From NCBI GenBank assembly GCA_945862265.1, contig CAMAXP010000006.1, forward strand, positions 54,576-118,575: a stretch of 64,000 bases of DNA. The letters run 5' to 3'. Of the stretch, positions 43,776 through 53,399 are shown one piece after another (positions within the stretch are counted from its first letter, which is position 1; the number at the start of each line of letters is the position of its first letter). The DNA is from Bordetella parapertussis (GTDB lineage Bacteria > Pseudomonadota > Gammaproteobacteria > Burkholderiales > SG8-39). Both the position numbers and the translations under genes were made by a program. The notes beneath the pieces are model-generated. The model saw only the letters and a program-made list of their open reading frames with translations. It did not search any database and was not told where the DNA came from.

Positions 43776-44759
43776 ATGATTTATCCAGGACGCATGCTGC
43801 AAGCAGTGGCGGGCATCTTTGCAATCGCGGCGGCCTGCCTGTCCGGCCACGCGCTCGGCCAGGCCTGGCCTGCAAAGCCGATCCGCATCGTGAATGTCTT
43901 TTCGTCGGGCGGGCCGGGCGACGTCCTTGGTCGGTCGCTTGCAGCCAAAATGGCTGATGCCCTTGGTGTCTCGGTGCTCGTCGAGAGCAAGCCTGGCGCT
44001 GGAGGTGCAATTGCGACCTCGTTTGTCGCCAAATCGGCGCCGGACGGGTACACGATCCTGCTCTCTCACTTGGGGTCGCATGCGATCGTTCCTGCCCTGC
44101 GCAGGGACGTCGGGTACGACCCGGTGCGTGATTTCGACGCCATCTCGCAGGTTTCCCTCGGGCCTACGCTGCTGGTGATCCGCAACGACATTCCCGTGAA
44201 GAGCGTGAAGGAACTCGTCGACTACGCCAAAGCCAACCCTGGGAAGCTCTCCTACGGCTCCGTGGGTGTCGGGAGCACTACGCACCTGGCTGCCGAAATG
44301 CTGTCGATGATGGCAGGCATCGACATGGTCCATGTGCCGTACAAAGGCGGACCGGAAATTCTCAACGACATGCTCGGGGGCAGGCTCTCAATGGCCTTCA
44401 TCGGCATTTCCGGCGTCCTGGGCTTTGCGGAGCAGGGCCGCGTCCGCGCGCTGGGCGTGAGCACGCTCCGGCGCTCGATGAACACCCCGAACATTCCCGC
44501 AGTGAGCGAGACATTGCCCGGCTACGACCTCAATTCCTGGTACGGGCTCGCGGCGCCGGCGGGGACGCCGCGGCCGGTCATCGCGCGGCTCAACCAGGCC
44601 GTGAACGATGCTCTCAGGCAGCCGGATGTGATCGACGTCATGAAGAAGGGCGGGATCGACCCGCACGGCACCACGGCCGAGGAGTCGGCTGCCTTCGTCA
44701 AGGGCGAAGTCGAGAAGTGGGCAAAGGTCGTGAAGGACCTCAAGCTCGTGGCCAACTGA
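43776..44759 (+). CDS. Bug-family periplasmic receptor, first gene of a catabolic operon
   Basis: A 327-residue receptor with a signal peptide ending at GHALGQA. Its Bug motifs are complete: KPIRIVNVFSSGGPGDVLGR, LVESKPGAGGAIATSFVAKSAPDGYTIL, DMVHVPYKGGPEILNDML, and AAPAGTPRPVIARLN. The start at the ATG at 43776 has GAGGGACG upstream. Nine bases separate it from the alpha/beta hydrolase gene. The following genes are all plus strand, with gaps of 8-37 bp, up to another Bug gene, so it probably captures the substrate of that pathway, likely an aromatic carboxylate. No membrane TctA/B genes are nearby. Confidence 0.92.
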   Translation: MIYPGRMLQAVAGIFAIAAACLSGHALGQAWPAKPIRIVNVFSSGGPGDVLGRSLAAKMADALGVSVLVESKPGAGGAIATSFVAKSAPDGYTILLSHLGSHAIVPALRRDVGYDPVRDFDAISQVSLGPTLLVIRNDIPVKSVKELVDYAKANPGKLSYGSVGVGSTTHLAAEMLSMMAGIDMVHVPYKGGPEILNDMLGGRLSMAFIGISGVLGFAEQGRVRALGVSTLRRSMNTPNIPAVSETLPGYDLNSWYGLAAPAGTPRPVIARLNQAVNDALRQPDVIDVMKKGGIDPHGTTAEESAAFVKGEVEKWAKVVKDLKLVAN

Positions 44760-44768
44760 TCCGGCCCG

Positions 44769-45584
44769 ATGAGCGAACCCTTGCAACCAGTCACCCGGCG
44801 GGACATCGCCACGCCGTGGGGCGGGGTGTCAGTGCGCGAGTGCGGGGCCGATGGCGCGCCGATCGTTTTCCTGCATGGCATCGGCGGCAACGCCGACGGC
44901 TGGGCCAGGCAGTACGCGGCATTCGGGGGCGACCTCCGCGTGGCCGGCTGGGATGCCCCAGGCTACGGGGACTCGTTCGATTTTCCGGCGGAGTCTCCCG
45001 CCCTCGAGGACTATGCCGCCGTGTTTGCGTCGGTGCTGGACGGGCTTGGCGTCGAGAAGGCGACTGTGGTCGGGCATTCCCTCGGCGGCCTGATCGCAGC
45101 CTGCGCGGCGGCAAGGCACCCGGCGCGCATCGGGCGCCTCGTGCTGGCCGCCTGCTCGTCGGGTCACGCCACTTATGACGAAGCGCGGCGCCAGGCCGTG
45201 TTGCGAACCCGGCTCGATGCCTTTGCAACCGGCGATGCGCTCGCCTACGCCCGCGCGCGGGTGAAGAACGTGCTTTCGCCGTCGCCCACCGCGCAGGTGT
45301 TCGAAGAGGCGGTGGCGGTGATGTCGCGCATCAAGCAGCCCGGATTCCCGCAGGCAACCCGCATGGTGAGCGCGTCCGACATCTTTCCGTACCTCGCGCA
45401 GATCAAGATGCCGACGCGAGTGATCTACGGCACCGCCGACCAGGTCACGCCGCCGGAACTGAACCTGCGGATCGCCGCGGCGGTGGCCGGCGCCGGCGCC
45501 GTGGCCATCGAAGGCGCGGGGCACTGGTTGTTCCTCGAGTTCCCGGACGAGTTCAACGCTGCAGTCCGTTCGTTCCTGAAATAG
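44769..45584 (+). CDS. alpha/beta hydrolase, possibly NicD-like or C-C bond hydrolase
   Basis: A 271-residue serine hydrolase. HGIGG (36-40) forms the oxyanion region, Ser104 is in VVGHSLGG, an Asp in YGTADQVTPP, and the His in EGAGHWLFLEFP. This is the fold of meta-cleavage product hydrolases and of N-formylmaleamate deformylase NicD. The next gene encodes a NicX-like ring-cleavage enzyme, so a role hydrolysing the ring-opened product is plausible by context. Sequence alone does not separate deformylase from esterase or lactonase. It is 9 bp from the upstream Bug gene and 10 bp from the next gene. Confidence 0.85.
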   Translation: MSEPLQPVTRRDIATPWGGVSVRECGADGAPIVFLHGIGGNADGWARQYAAFGGDLRVAGWDAPGYGDSFDFPAESPALEDYAAVFASVLDGLGVEKATVVGHSLGGLIAACAAARHPARIGRLVLAACSSGHATYDEARRQAVLRTRLDAFATGDALAYARARVKNVLSPSPTAQVFEEAVAVMSRIKQPGFPQATRMVSASDIFPYLAQIKMPTRVIYGTADQVTPPELNLRIAAAVAGAGAVAIEGAGHWLFLEFPDEFNAAVRSFLK

Positions 45585-45594
45585 GAGAAATGCC

Positions 45595-46656
45595 ATGGCT
45601 GGACAGGCGATCAATCCCGCAAATATTCCCGGTCTCTTTCGCAAGCAGTTCGAGCTGTGCAAGGTCCGCAAGGGAGAGACGGTCATATTGTTGTCCGATT
45701 TCAACACGCGGCGCGATTACGTCCAGGCGTGCTTCGCGGCGGCCGGGGACCTCGGCGCGCATGCTTACGAGATCGGCGTGAGCCGCTCGCCGGACTGGTC
45801 CCACATCGGCGTGGACGTGGTCGGCGAAGCCAAAGGCATGAAGGACGCGCTCGTGCAGGGCGACCTCATCGTCGCCTTCCATCCGCCCAACTTTTCCAAC
45901 TGGCAGAAGCAGGTGCGCGCCGCGGGCGGCCGGGTGCTTTCGATCGCCGATTCGCCGGATGTGCTGGCGCGCCTGATTTCGCCGCCGGGCCTCAAGGAGG
46001 CCGTGCTGCATGCTGCCGAGCGCTGGGGCAATGCAAGCGAAATCCAGCTGCTGAGCGACGCCGGTACCGACCTGCGCTGGCGGCGCGGGGAGTTCAAGGT
46101 CAAGTCGCAGTACGGTTATGCCGACGAACCCGGGCGGTTCGATGCCTGGGGCGCCGGGCACATCACCAACTTCCCGGACGAGGGCTCGGCCAATGGCCGC
46201 GTGGTCCTGCAGCCGGGCGACATGTGGATCCTCCCGTACATCCGCGCGATCGAGAATACGGTGACACTGGAAGTGCGCGACGGGTTCATCCGCAGCGTCG
46301 AGGGCGGCCTGGACGCGAAGGCCTTTCGCAACTGGCTGGACCGCAACAAGCGCTCGGAAGACGATCTCGATCCCTACGCGGTATCCCACCTCGGGTTCGG
46401 CCTGCATCCCAACGGGCACTGGGACCAGATCATGCTGCACGGGAACAAGTACGAGGAACTGCACATCACTGCGCGGGTGTTCTCCGGAAACTTCCTCTTT
46501 TCGACCGGCCCGAACACCGACATGGGCGGCAAGCGCGACACCAAGGGCCACATCGATATGCCGATGTGCGATTGCACCGTGCTGCTCGACGGTGAGGCGG
46601 TGATGGACAAGGGGCGATTCACCGATCCGCGGCTCATCGTGCCGCCGCGCGGATAG
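45595..46656 (+). CDS. NicX-like non-heme iron ring-cleavage dioxygenase (2,5-dihydroxypyridine 5,6-dioxygenase family)
   Basis: A 353-residue protein resembling NicX, the enzyme that opens 2,5-dihydroxypyridine to N-formylmaleamate in nicotinate degradation; its fold is that of M29-type proteins. Shared landmarks, as I recall NicX, are YGYADEPGR, NFPDEGSANG, SHLGFGL, GNFLFSTGPNT and GGKRDTKGHIDMPM. Iron-ligand candidates are His265, His319 and Asp321, in the same pattern as the His/His/Asp of NicX. A GGAGAA precedes the ATG. It lies between an alpha/beta hydrolase and a flavoprotein gene. The N-terminal half is more divergent, so the real substrate may be another hydroxylated heteroaromatic or aromatic acid. 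Confidence 0.8.
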   Translation: MAGQAINPANIPGLFRKQFELCKVRKGETVILLSDFNTRRDYVQACFAAAGDLGAHAYEIGVSRSPDWSHIGVDVVGEAKGMKDALVQGDLIVAFHPPNFSNWQKQVRAAGGRVLSIADSPDVLARLISPPGLKEAVLHAAERWGNASEIQLLSDAGTDLRWRRGEFKVKSQYGYADEPGRFDAWGAGHITNFPDEGSANGRVVLQPGDMWILPYIRAIENTVTLEVRDGFIRSVEGGLDAKAFRNWLDRNKRSEDDLDPYAVSHLGFGLHPNGHWDQIMLHGNKYEELHITARVFSGNFLFSTGPNTDMGGKRDTKGHIDMPMCDCTVLLDGEAVMDKGRFTDPRLIVPPRG

Positions 46657-46664
46657 GCGCTGCG

Positions 46665-48047
46665 CTGGAAAAGTTCGATGTCGTCGTGGTCGGGGCCGGC
46701 CTCGCAGGTCATTGCGCGGCGCTGGTGGCCAGTGCGGCGGGTGCGAGGGTGGCGCTGCTCGAGAAGATGCCCGAATGCGGCGGCAGCACGCTTACCAGCG
46801 GCGGTTCTTTCGCGTTCGCCGGGACCGCACAGCAGCGTTCGCTCGGCATCGATGACTCCCCGGAGCGGCTCGTAGAGGACCTCCTGCGCATCAGCGGGGG
46901 TAGGGCCGACCCGGCGCTCGTGAAGCTCTATGCAGGCCTGCAGCTCGACACCCATGCCTGGCTGGAGGCGCAGGGTGTGGTCTTCCACAAGGTGTCGCTC
47001 AGTTCGAACACCTCGGTTCCGCGGACCCATCCGACCCTTCCCGGGCAGGTCATGGATGCGATGCATGCCCGCGTCCTGGACAGCCCGGCGGTCACATGGT
47101 TCCAAGAGACAGCGGCCGAACGCCTGGATCCCGGGCCGGGACGCGCCTGGATGGTAAAGGCGCGTGCGCGCGGTACGTCGCGGGTGCTGTGCGCGCCTGC
47201 TGTGGTGCTCGCCAGCGGGGGCTTTGCCCGCAACCCGGCGATGGTCGCACGCTACGCCCCTTCTCTGGCCCGTGCGCGTGCTTGGGGCGGTGCTGGAAAC
47301 ACGGGCGACGGCATTGTCATGGCCATGGCGCATGGTGCTGCACTGGCCGACATGGAGTACGTGGCGGGCACTTTCGGGGTGGCGCTCGCACACTATCCGG
47401 ACTTGGAGTCGCGCCCCGGCGACGAGGTGCTCCTGCGCATGGCCATGTACCGCGGCGCGATTGCAGTCAACCTCGGGGCAGAGCGCTTCGCGGACGAATC
47501 GCTCTCCTACAAGACACTCGGGACGCGTTGCCTCGAACAGCCGGGCGGGGTGGCGTTCCAGGTTTTCGACCAGCCCATCATGGACCAGTCCGCTCGGGCG
47601 CCGAACCTCAACGATTTTGAAGATGCGTTCGCGCGCGGCGTGATCCACAGGGCGGCGACGCTGGCCGATCTGGCTCGCGCTGTCGGCCTGTCGCCTGAAA
47701 GGCTGGCGGCCACGGTCGGGCGGTACAACGCCGCCGTGACGCGCGGACACGACCCGGACTTCGGGCGTGCGACACTGGGCGGCGGGTACGGTACCCCGGT
47801 CAGGATCGACACCCCGCCTTACTACATACTGCCTTGTTGTACCGCCCTGCTCGCCACCTATTGCGGCCTGAGGGTGGATACGGGCATGCGGGTGTTGCGC
47901 GGGGACGGGTCGCCCGTCCCAGGGCTTTACGCCGCAGGGGAGACGGTGGGCGGGTTTCATGGTGCGGGATACATGAGCGGGTCCGCGCTGGGCAAGGCCG
48001 CGATCTTCGGCCGGGTGGCCGGGACGGGCGCAGCCAGGGATGCTTGA
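46665..48047 (+). CDS. FAD-dependent oxidoreductase, fumarate reductase/tricarballylate dehydrogenase-like; start codon uncertain
   Basis: About 460 residues of an FAD-binding-2 family enzyme. FDVVVVGAGLAGHCAAL forms the dinucleotide fold. LEKMPECGGSTLTSGG, VLASGGFARNP, GAGNTGDGIVMAMAHGA and the C-terminal GLYAAGETVGGFHGAGYMSGSALGKAAIFGRVAG are family hallmarks. No ATG, GTG or TTG exists in frame before the first beta strand. The frame opens after 46595 and the best candidate is CTG at 46665, 8 bp after the upstream stop. The GTG at 46686 would remove that strand. It may dehydrogenate a pathway intermediate or feed electrons to the adjacent Rieske oxygenase, but it lacks a reductase-type [2Fe-2S] domain. 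Confidence 0.82.
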   Translation: MEKFDVVVVGAGLAGHCAALVASAAGARVALLEKMPECGGSTLTSGGSFAFAGTAQQRSLGIDDSPERLVEDLLRISGGRADPALVKLYAGLQLDTHAWLEAQGVVFHKVSLSSNTSVPRTHPTLPGQVMDAMHARVLDSPAVTWFQETAAERLDPGPGRAWMVKARARGTSRVLCAPAVVLASGGFARNPAMVARYAPSLARARAWGGAGNTGDGIVMAMAHGAALADMEYVAGTFGVALAHYPDLESRPGDEVLLRMAMYRGAIAVNLGAERFADESLSYKTLGTRCLEQPGGVAFQVFDQPIMDQSARAPNLNDFEDAFARGVIHRAATLADLARAVGLSPERLAATVGRYNAAVTRGHDPDFGRATLGGGYGTPVRIDTPPYYILPCCTALLATYCGLRVDTGMRVLRGDGSPVPGLYAAGETVGGFHGAGYMSGSALGKAAIFGRVAGTGAARDA

Positions 48048-48068
48048 ATTCGCAGTGAGGAGAATCCG

Positions 48069-49358
48069 ATGCTGTCTGCAGAACAGAACAAGGCGCTGAC
48101 CGAAGTCGGGCCGGGGACGCCGATGGGCGGGATGCTCCGCCGCTACTGGCACCCGGTGGCCGGTGTTTCCGAATTCGACACGAAAGCGATCAAATCGATC
48201 CGCCTGTTTGGCGAGGACCTCGTACTCTTCAAGGCGCTCAACGGGCAGTACGGGCTCGTCAGCAGCCGTTGCGCGCATCGCGGTTCCAATCTCGCCTTCG
48301 GGTTCGTCGAGGAGGACGGCATCCGCTGCAGCTACCACGGCTGGCGATACAACCTGCAGGGCGAGTGCTCCCAGCGTCCCTTCGAGGAGACGGTCGCGCC
48401 CAACGCCACGCGCCTGCGGTCGGCAAAGCTCGACGGGTACCCCGTGCGCGAGAAGGCCGGGATGCTGTGGGCCTACATGGGTCCGCTGCCTGCGCCGGAG
48501 TTGCCGGACTGGGAGACGTTCAGCTGGCCGAACAGCTTTGCGCAGGTCGTCATCGCCGAGGTCCCGTGCAACTGGCTGCAGTGCCAGGAGAACACGGTTG
48601 ATCCGGTGCACTTTGAATGGATGCACAACAACGCGTCGCAGCGCCGCGCCGGGGATTTCGGCGAGTTCGGGCCGAAGTCACTCGACCTGCAGGTTGAGGA
48701 TTTCGAGTACGGCCTGATCTCCCGGCGCTTTCGCGAAGGCACCGACAAGTCGACGCCGCTCTGGAGCGTGGGGCGCGCCATCCTGTGGCCGAACGGGTGG
48801 TACTTCGGCCATCACTTCGAATGGAAAGTGCCGGTCGACGACACCCATACGCTGTTCATCACATGGAGCGTCCTGCACGTGCCCACCGAGTGTGAACCCT
48901 ATGTGCAAGCGCAAATCCCCACCTGGTACGCGCCGATCAAGGACGCCGCAGGCGAGTGGATCCTGAGCCACGTGGGCAACCAGGATGTGGTGGCCTGGAT
49001 CAGCCAGGGGCCCATCGCCGACCGGACGCGGGAATCCCTCGGCGCGAGCGACCGTGGCGTCGTGATGCTGCGCAGGCGGTTGCTCGAAGACCTCGCGGCC
49101 GTCGAGGAGGGGCGCGACCCGAGGGGGCTGATCCGCGACCCGGCCCGCAACGTGTGCGTCGAACTGCCGTGCATCGCGCGGGAAGACCTGATGAAAGGCC
49201 TGCCGTGCGAGGAAATGCTTGCGCATCCCGTCATGGGGCCCTACCTGCGCGAGTTCTATTCGATGGCCGGGCAGCCGGCCGCGATCCGCGAGGCGTTCGA
49301 GGCGGCGATGAGCGTCAGGCAGTCCTCGCTCGAGATCCACAAGTTCGTCCCGCAGTAA
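48069..49358 (+). CDS. Rieske non-heme iron oxygenase, alpha subunit (phthalate 4,5-dioxygenase-like)
   Basis: A 429-residue aromatic-ring-hydroxylating oxygenase. The Rieske cluster ligands are Cys68/His70 (CAHRG) and Cys87/His90 (CSYHGW). The mononuclear iron site is in ENTVDPVHFEWMH, with bridging Asp178 and ligands His181 and His186. Opening and length match the group-I phthalate/VanA-type oxygenases, which work as homotrimers with a separate reductase. No reductase gene is in the window. GAGGAGAAT precedes the ATG. It likely hydroxylates or O-demethylates the imported aromatic acid before ring cleavage by the NicX-like enzyme two genes upstream. Confidence 0.9.
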   Translation: MLSAEQNKALTEVGPGTPMGGMLRRYWHPVAGVSEFDTKAIKSIRLFGEDLVLFKALNGQYGLVSSRCAHRGSNLAFGFVEEDGIRCSYHGWRYNLQGECSQRPFEETVAPNATRLRSAKLDGYPVREKAGMLWAYMGPLPAPELPDWETFSWPNSFAQVVIAEVPCNWLQCQENTVDPVHFEWMHNNASQRRAGDFGEFGPKSLDLQVEDFEYGLISRRFREGTDKSTPLWSVGRAILWPNGWYFGHHFEWKVPVDDTHTLFITWSVLHVPTECEPYVQAQIPTWYAPIKDAAGEWILSHVGNQDVVAWISQGPIADRTRESLGASDRGVVMLRRRLLEDLAAVEEGRDPRGLIRDPARNVCVELPCIAREDLMKGLPCEEMLAHPVMGPYLREFYSMAGQPAAIREAFEAAMSVRQSSLEIHKFVPQ

Positions 49359-49395
49359 GCGGGTTTCCCGTTCACAGGTCCAGGCAAGGAACAAA

Positions 49396-50367
49396 ATGAC
49401 ACACAAGCTGGTTGCGGCCATCGGGCTGCTGTTCGCGTTTGCCCATCCGATCGCCGGATGGTCCCAGGGCGCGGGAGTGGCGCCGCTCACCATTGTCGTC
49501 ACCACGCCGGCGGGAGGCTCGATCGATGCAGTAGCCCGGCTGATTGCATCCGACATCGACAAGGCGCTCGGGCGCCCGGTCCTCGTGGTCAATCGCGGCG
49601 GGGCGGGCGGGAACATTGCTGCCGAGCTGGTGGCCAAGTCGAAGCCCGACGGCCTGACGCTGCTGATGACTGCGTCCAGCACGCTGACGGTCAATCCCTG
49701 GATCTACCAGTCGCTCCCGTTCGACCCGGAAAAGAGCTTCGCCCCGATCATGATCCCGGCGCGGCAGAACAACATCCTCGTCGTCCACCCGAAGCTGAAC
49801 GTGTCGACCATGAAGGAGTTCGTGGCCGTGCTGAAGGCGCAGCCCGGCAAGTACAACTATGCGTCGGCCGGCGCCGGGTCGCTTTCGCACCTGGCCGGTG
49901 TGTTGTTCTCCGAGGCCGCGGGTACTTCTGCCACGCATGTCGCCTACAGCGGCATTGCACCGGGGATGGTGGCGCTGCTGGGCGGGCAGGTGGAGTTCAT
50001 GTTCGATTCCGCCACCAGCCTCCCGCACATACGCGCGGGCAAGCTCAAGGCGCTGGCGGTGATCGGTCCGAACCGGCTGGTCGCCATGCCCGAAGTCCCG
50101 ACCATGCGGGACATGGGGTATCCGGAGATGGAGACCGCGCGCAGCTGGTACGGGATCTTTGCGCCGGCCGGCACCCCGCAGGAGGTCGTGCAGCGCTTGA
50201 ACCGGGAGCTGGTCGCGACGATGCGCAAGCCCGAAGTGGCCGAGAAGGTCGTCGCGATGGGCATGGAAAGCGCCACCTCGACGCCCGAGGACCTGGCGGC
50301 GGCGGTGGTGGAAGCGCTCAAGAAATACGCGCCCGTGGTCAAGCGAGCGGGCATCAACGCGTTGTAG
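49396..50367 (+). CDS. Bug-family periplasmic receptor, last gene of the catabolic operon
   Basis: A 323-residue receptor: a signal peptide ending near GWSQGA, then PLTIVVTTPAGGSIDAVARL, LVVNRGGAGGNIAAELVAKSKPDGLTLL, THVAYSGIAPGMVALLGGQVEFMF, and FAPAGTPQEVVQRLN. It differs from the receptor at 43776, so the operon is bracketed by two non-identical receptors, perhaps for substrate and a related compound. It starts 37 bp after the Rieske gene with AAGGAA upstream. It is convergent with the toxin gene 13 bp downstream. Confidence 0.92.
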   Translation: MTHKLVAAIGLLFAFAHPIAGWSQGAGVAPLTIVVTTPAGGSIDAVARLIASDIDKALGRPVLVVNRGGAGGNIAAELVAKSKPDGLTLLMTASSTLTVNPWIYQSLPFDPEKSFAPIMIPARQNNILVVHPKLNVSTMKEFVAVLKAQPGKYNYASAGAGSLSHLAGVLFSEAAGTSATHVAYSGIAPGMVALLGGQVEFMFDSATSLPHIRAGKLKALAVIGPNRLVAMPEVPTMRDMGYPEMETARSWYGIFAPAGTPQEVVQRLNRELVATMRKPEVAEKVVAMGMESATSTPEDLAAAVVEALKKYAPVVKRAGINAL

Positions 50368-50380
50368 CCCGCCCGCCCGC

Positions 50381-50674
50381 CTATTTTTTTTCGTAGGCGC
50401 TGTCGTGATCGAAATGCAGGGCGAAAAAGCGCATGAATTCGCCTTCGCGGGTAACGACCGCGCGGCACTGCCGGGTGACGCGGATCGTGAACCGGCCCTT
50501 CATCGATTTCAACTCTTCCCACTTCAGGCCGTGGTCGGAATAGGCCTGCTCCCAGCCGAGGCCGGAAACCTTGCGCAGCGTCTTGATCGCCTGGCGCAGT
50601 TCGGTCGTGTCCAGGCGAAAAAGCTGCGCCTGGAACTCCGGAAAATTCAGGTCGAGGCGGACGCCCCCGCTCAA
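50381..50674 (-). CDS. small RelE/HigB-like toxin candidate
   Basis: A 97-residue basic protein. The C-terminal half, GRFTIRVTRQCRAVVTREGEFMRFFALHFDHDSAYEKK in outline, has the strand-rich Arg/His pattern of RelE/ParE-superfamily toxins (ribonuclease or gyrase inhibitors). The start is a TTG at 50674 overlapping the upstream gene stop as TTGA, so the two are coupled. The preceding gene encodes an AbrB/MazE-like protein. The assignment rests on size, overlap and fold resemblance. A specific toxin family cannot be named with certainty. Confidence 0.65.
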   Translation of the reverse strand: MSGGVRLDLNFPEFQAQLFRLDTTELRQAIKTLRKVSGLGWEQAYSDHGLKWEELKSMKGRFTIRVTRQCRAVVTREGEFMRFFALHFDHDSAYEKK

Positions 50675-50937
50675 GCGCGCTTGCCTTTGCGTTTCGAAGC
50701 CTTGGAGGCGAGGTCATCGAGATCGGTCGCCGCCGGCGGGGTGCGTTTCGCCCACGCCTCGCCGCTGCGAAGTTGATCGAGCATGGCCGGCTCATGTGCC
50801 CAGGCCTCGGTCGAGGGGACCAGCGTCATCGGACGCAGCAACACCGCGCCGTCGGGCTGGTGCTCGACCTTGAAGTACCGGCCCGCGTATTTCTTGCCGA
50901 GGGAAAGCTGCCCGCTGTTGCCCACCATTTTCAGCAT
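50671..50937 (-). CDS. AbrB/MazE-like antitoxin candidate
   Basis: An 88-residue protein. Its first 35 residues (MLKMVGNSGQLSLGKKYAG, then RYFKVEHQPDGAVLLRP) look like a swapped-hairpin AbrB/MazE DNA-binding domain. The rest is a flexible acidic/basic tail, as expected of an antitoxin that wraps its toxin. I choose the ATG at 50937 with AGAGG upstream; a TTG two codons earlier is possible. The gene overlaps the toxin start (TTGA). An inverted repeat 28 bp upstream of its start fits autoregulation. Confidence 0.65.
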   Translation of the reverse strand: MLKMVGNSGQLSLGKKYAGRYFKVEHQPDGAVLLRPMTLVPSTEAWAHEPAMLDQLRSGEAWAKRTPPAATDLDDLASKASKRKGKRA

Positions 50938-50964
50938 GTACAAGCCTCTTACGTGAGGGAATTA

Positions 50965-50989
50965 ATTCATGCAGCATGATAGCATGAAT
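50965..50989. promoter_or_regulatory. inverted repeat upstream of the toxin-antitoxin pair, candidate autoregulatory operator
   Basis: ATTCATGC (50965-50972), a 9-bp spacer AGCATGATA, then GCATGAAT (50982-50989). The 8-bp arms are exact complements and GCATG recurs in the spacer. It lies in the A/T-rich leader of the antitoxin gene on the minus strand, where TA operators usually sit. Confidence 0.6.
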
Positions 50990-51030
50990 AACTGAAATTC
51001 GACCCGCACGGCAGGCCGACCGCAGGCCGG

Positions 51031-51059
51031 TTGGGTTGCGCGGCCTGATCGCCTACAAT
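51031..51059 (+). promoter_or_regulatory. candidate sigma-70 promoter for parE
   Basis: TTGGGT (51031-51036), a 17-bp spacer and TACAAT (51054-51059) lie 72 bp before the parE ATG. The -10 matches 5/6 and the -35 3/6. It is immediately followed by a palindrome at 51069-51083. Confidence 0.45.
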
Positions 51060-51068
51060 ATGTAGTGT

Positions 51069-51083
51069 TTTTGCGCCGCAAAA
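51069..51083. promoter_or_regulatory. 15-bp palindrome in the parE leader
   Basis: TTTTGCG-C-CGCAAAA is a perfect palindrome with 7-bp arms. It starts 10 bp after the predicted -10 box and so straddles the expected transcription start. AGCCC-CTA-GGGCT follows at 51083-51095. Position suggests an operator or 5'-UTR hairpin; no factor can be named. Confidence 0.4.
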
Positions 51084-51130
51084 GCCCCTAGGGCTAGCGG
51101 TCTATCCTGACTTTTCAAGCACTTACAAGA

Positions 51131-53110
<1,980 letters not shown>

Positions 53111-53124
53111 ACGGAGGAGCCAGC

Positions 53125-53394
53125 ATGGCACGCGGACCGAAAAAAGCCGTCTGGGAACGAGGCTACAAATCCCACTGCCTGTGGCGTGGGAAGGAAAAGC
53201 TCGCCAAGGTGCGGCTCGACCCGGAAGCAAACCTCAAATACCTGTGGGAAGCAGCGGGGCGCACCGGCGAGGCCGGCACGCTCTCGGCGGCGAAGTCCGC
53301 CGCCGAATACGCGCTGCTCCTCGCCGACCGGCAGCTCTCGCTCTTTGAATTTGACGAGCCGCCACCAAAAACCGGAACCACTGCAGCCCCCTGA
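53125..53394 (+). CDS. small conserved protein of unknown function between parE and parC
   Basis: An 89-residue basic protein starting [25 protein letters not shown] with an excellent GGAGGA ribosome binding site 7 bp upstream. It lies 14 bp after parE and 5 bp before parC, so it is surely co-translated with topoisomerase IV. No catalytic or DNA-binding motif is obvious. The first 50 residues are Lys/Arg/Trp-rich, the middle is helical ([19 protein letters not shown]), and the tail is acidic ([10 protein letters not shown]). I do not recognise a named family; a topoisomerase accessory role is only a positional guess. Confidence 0.7.
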   Translation: MARGPKKAVWERGYKSHCLWRGKEKLAKVRLDPEANLKYLWEAAGRTGEAGTLSAAKSAAEYALLLADRQLSLFEFDEPPPKTGTTAAP

Positions 53395-53399
53395 GATCC

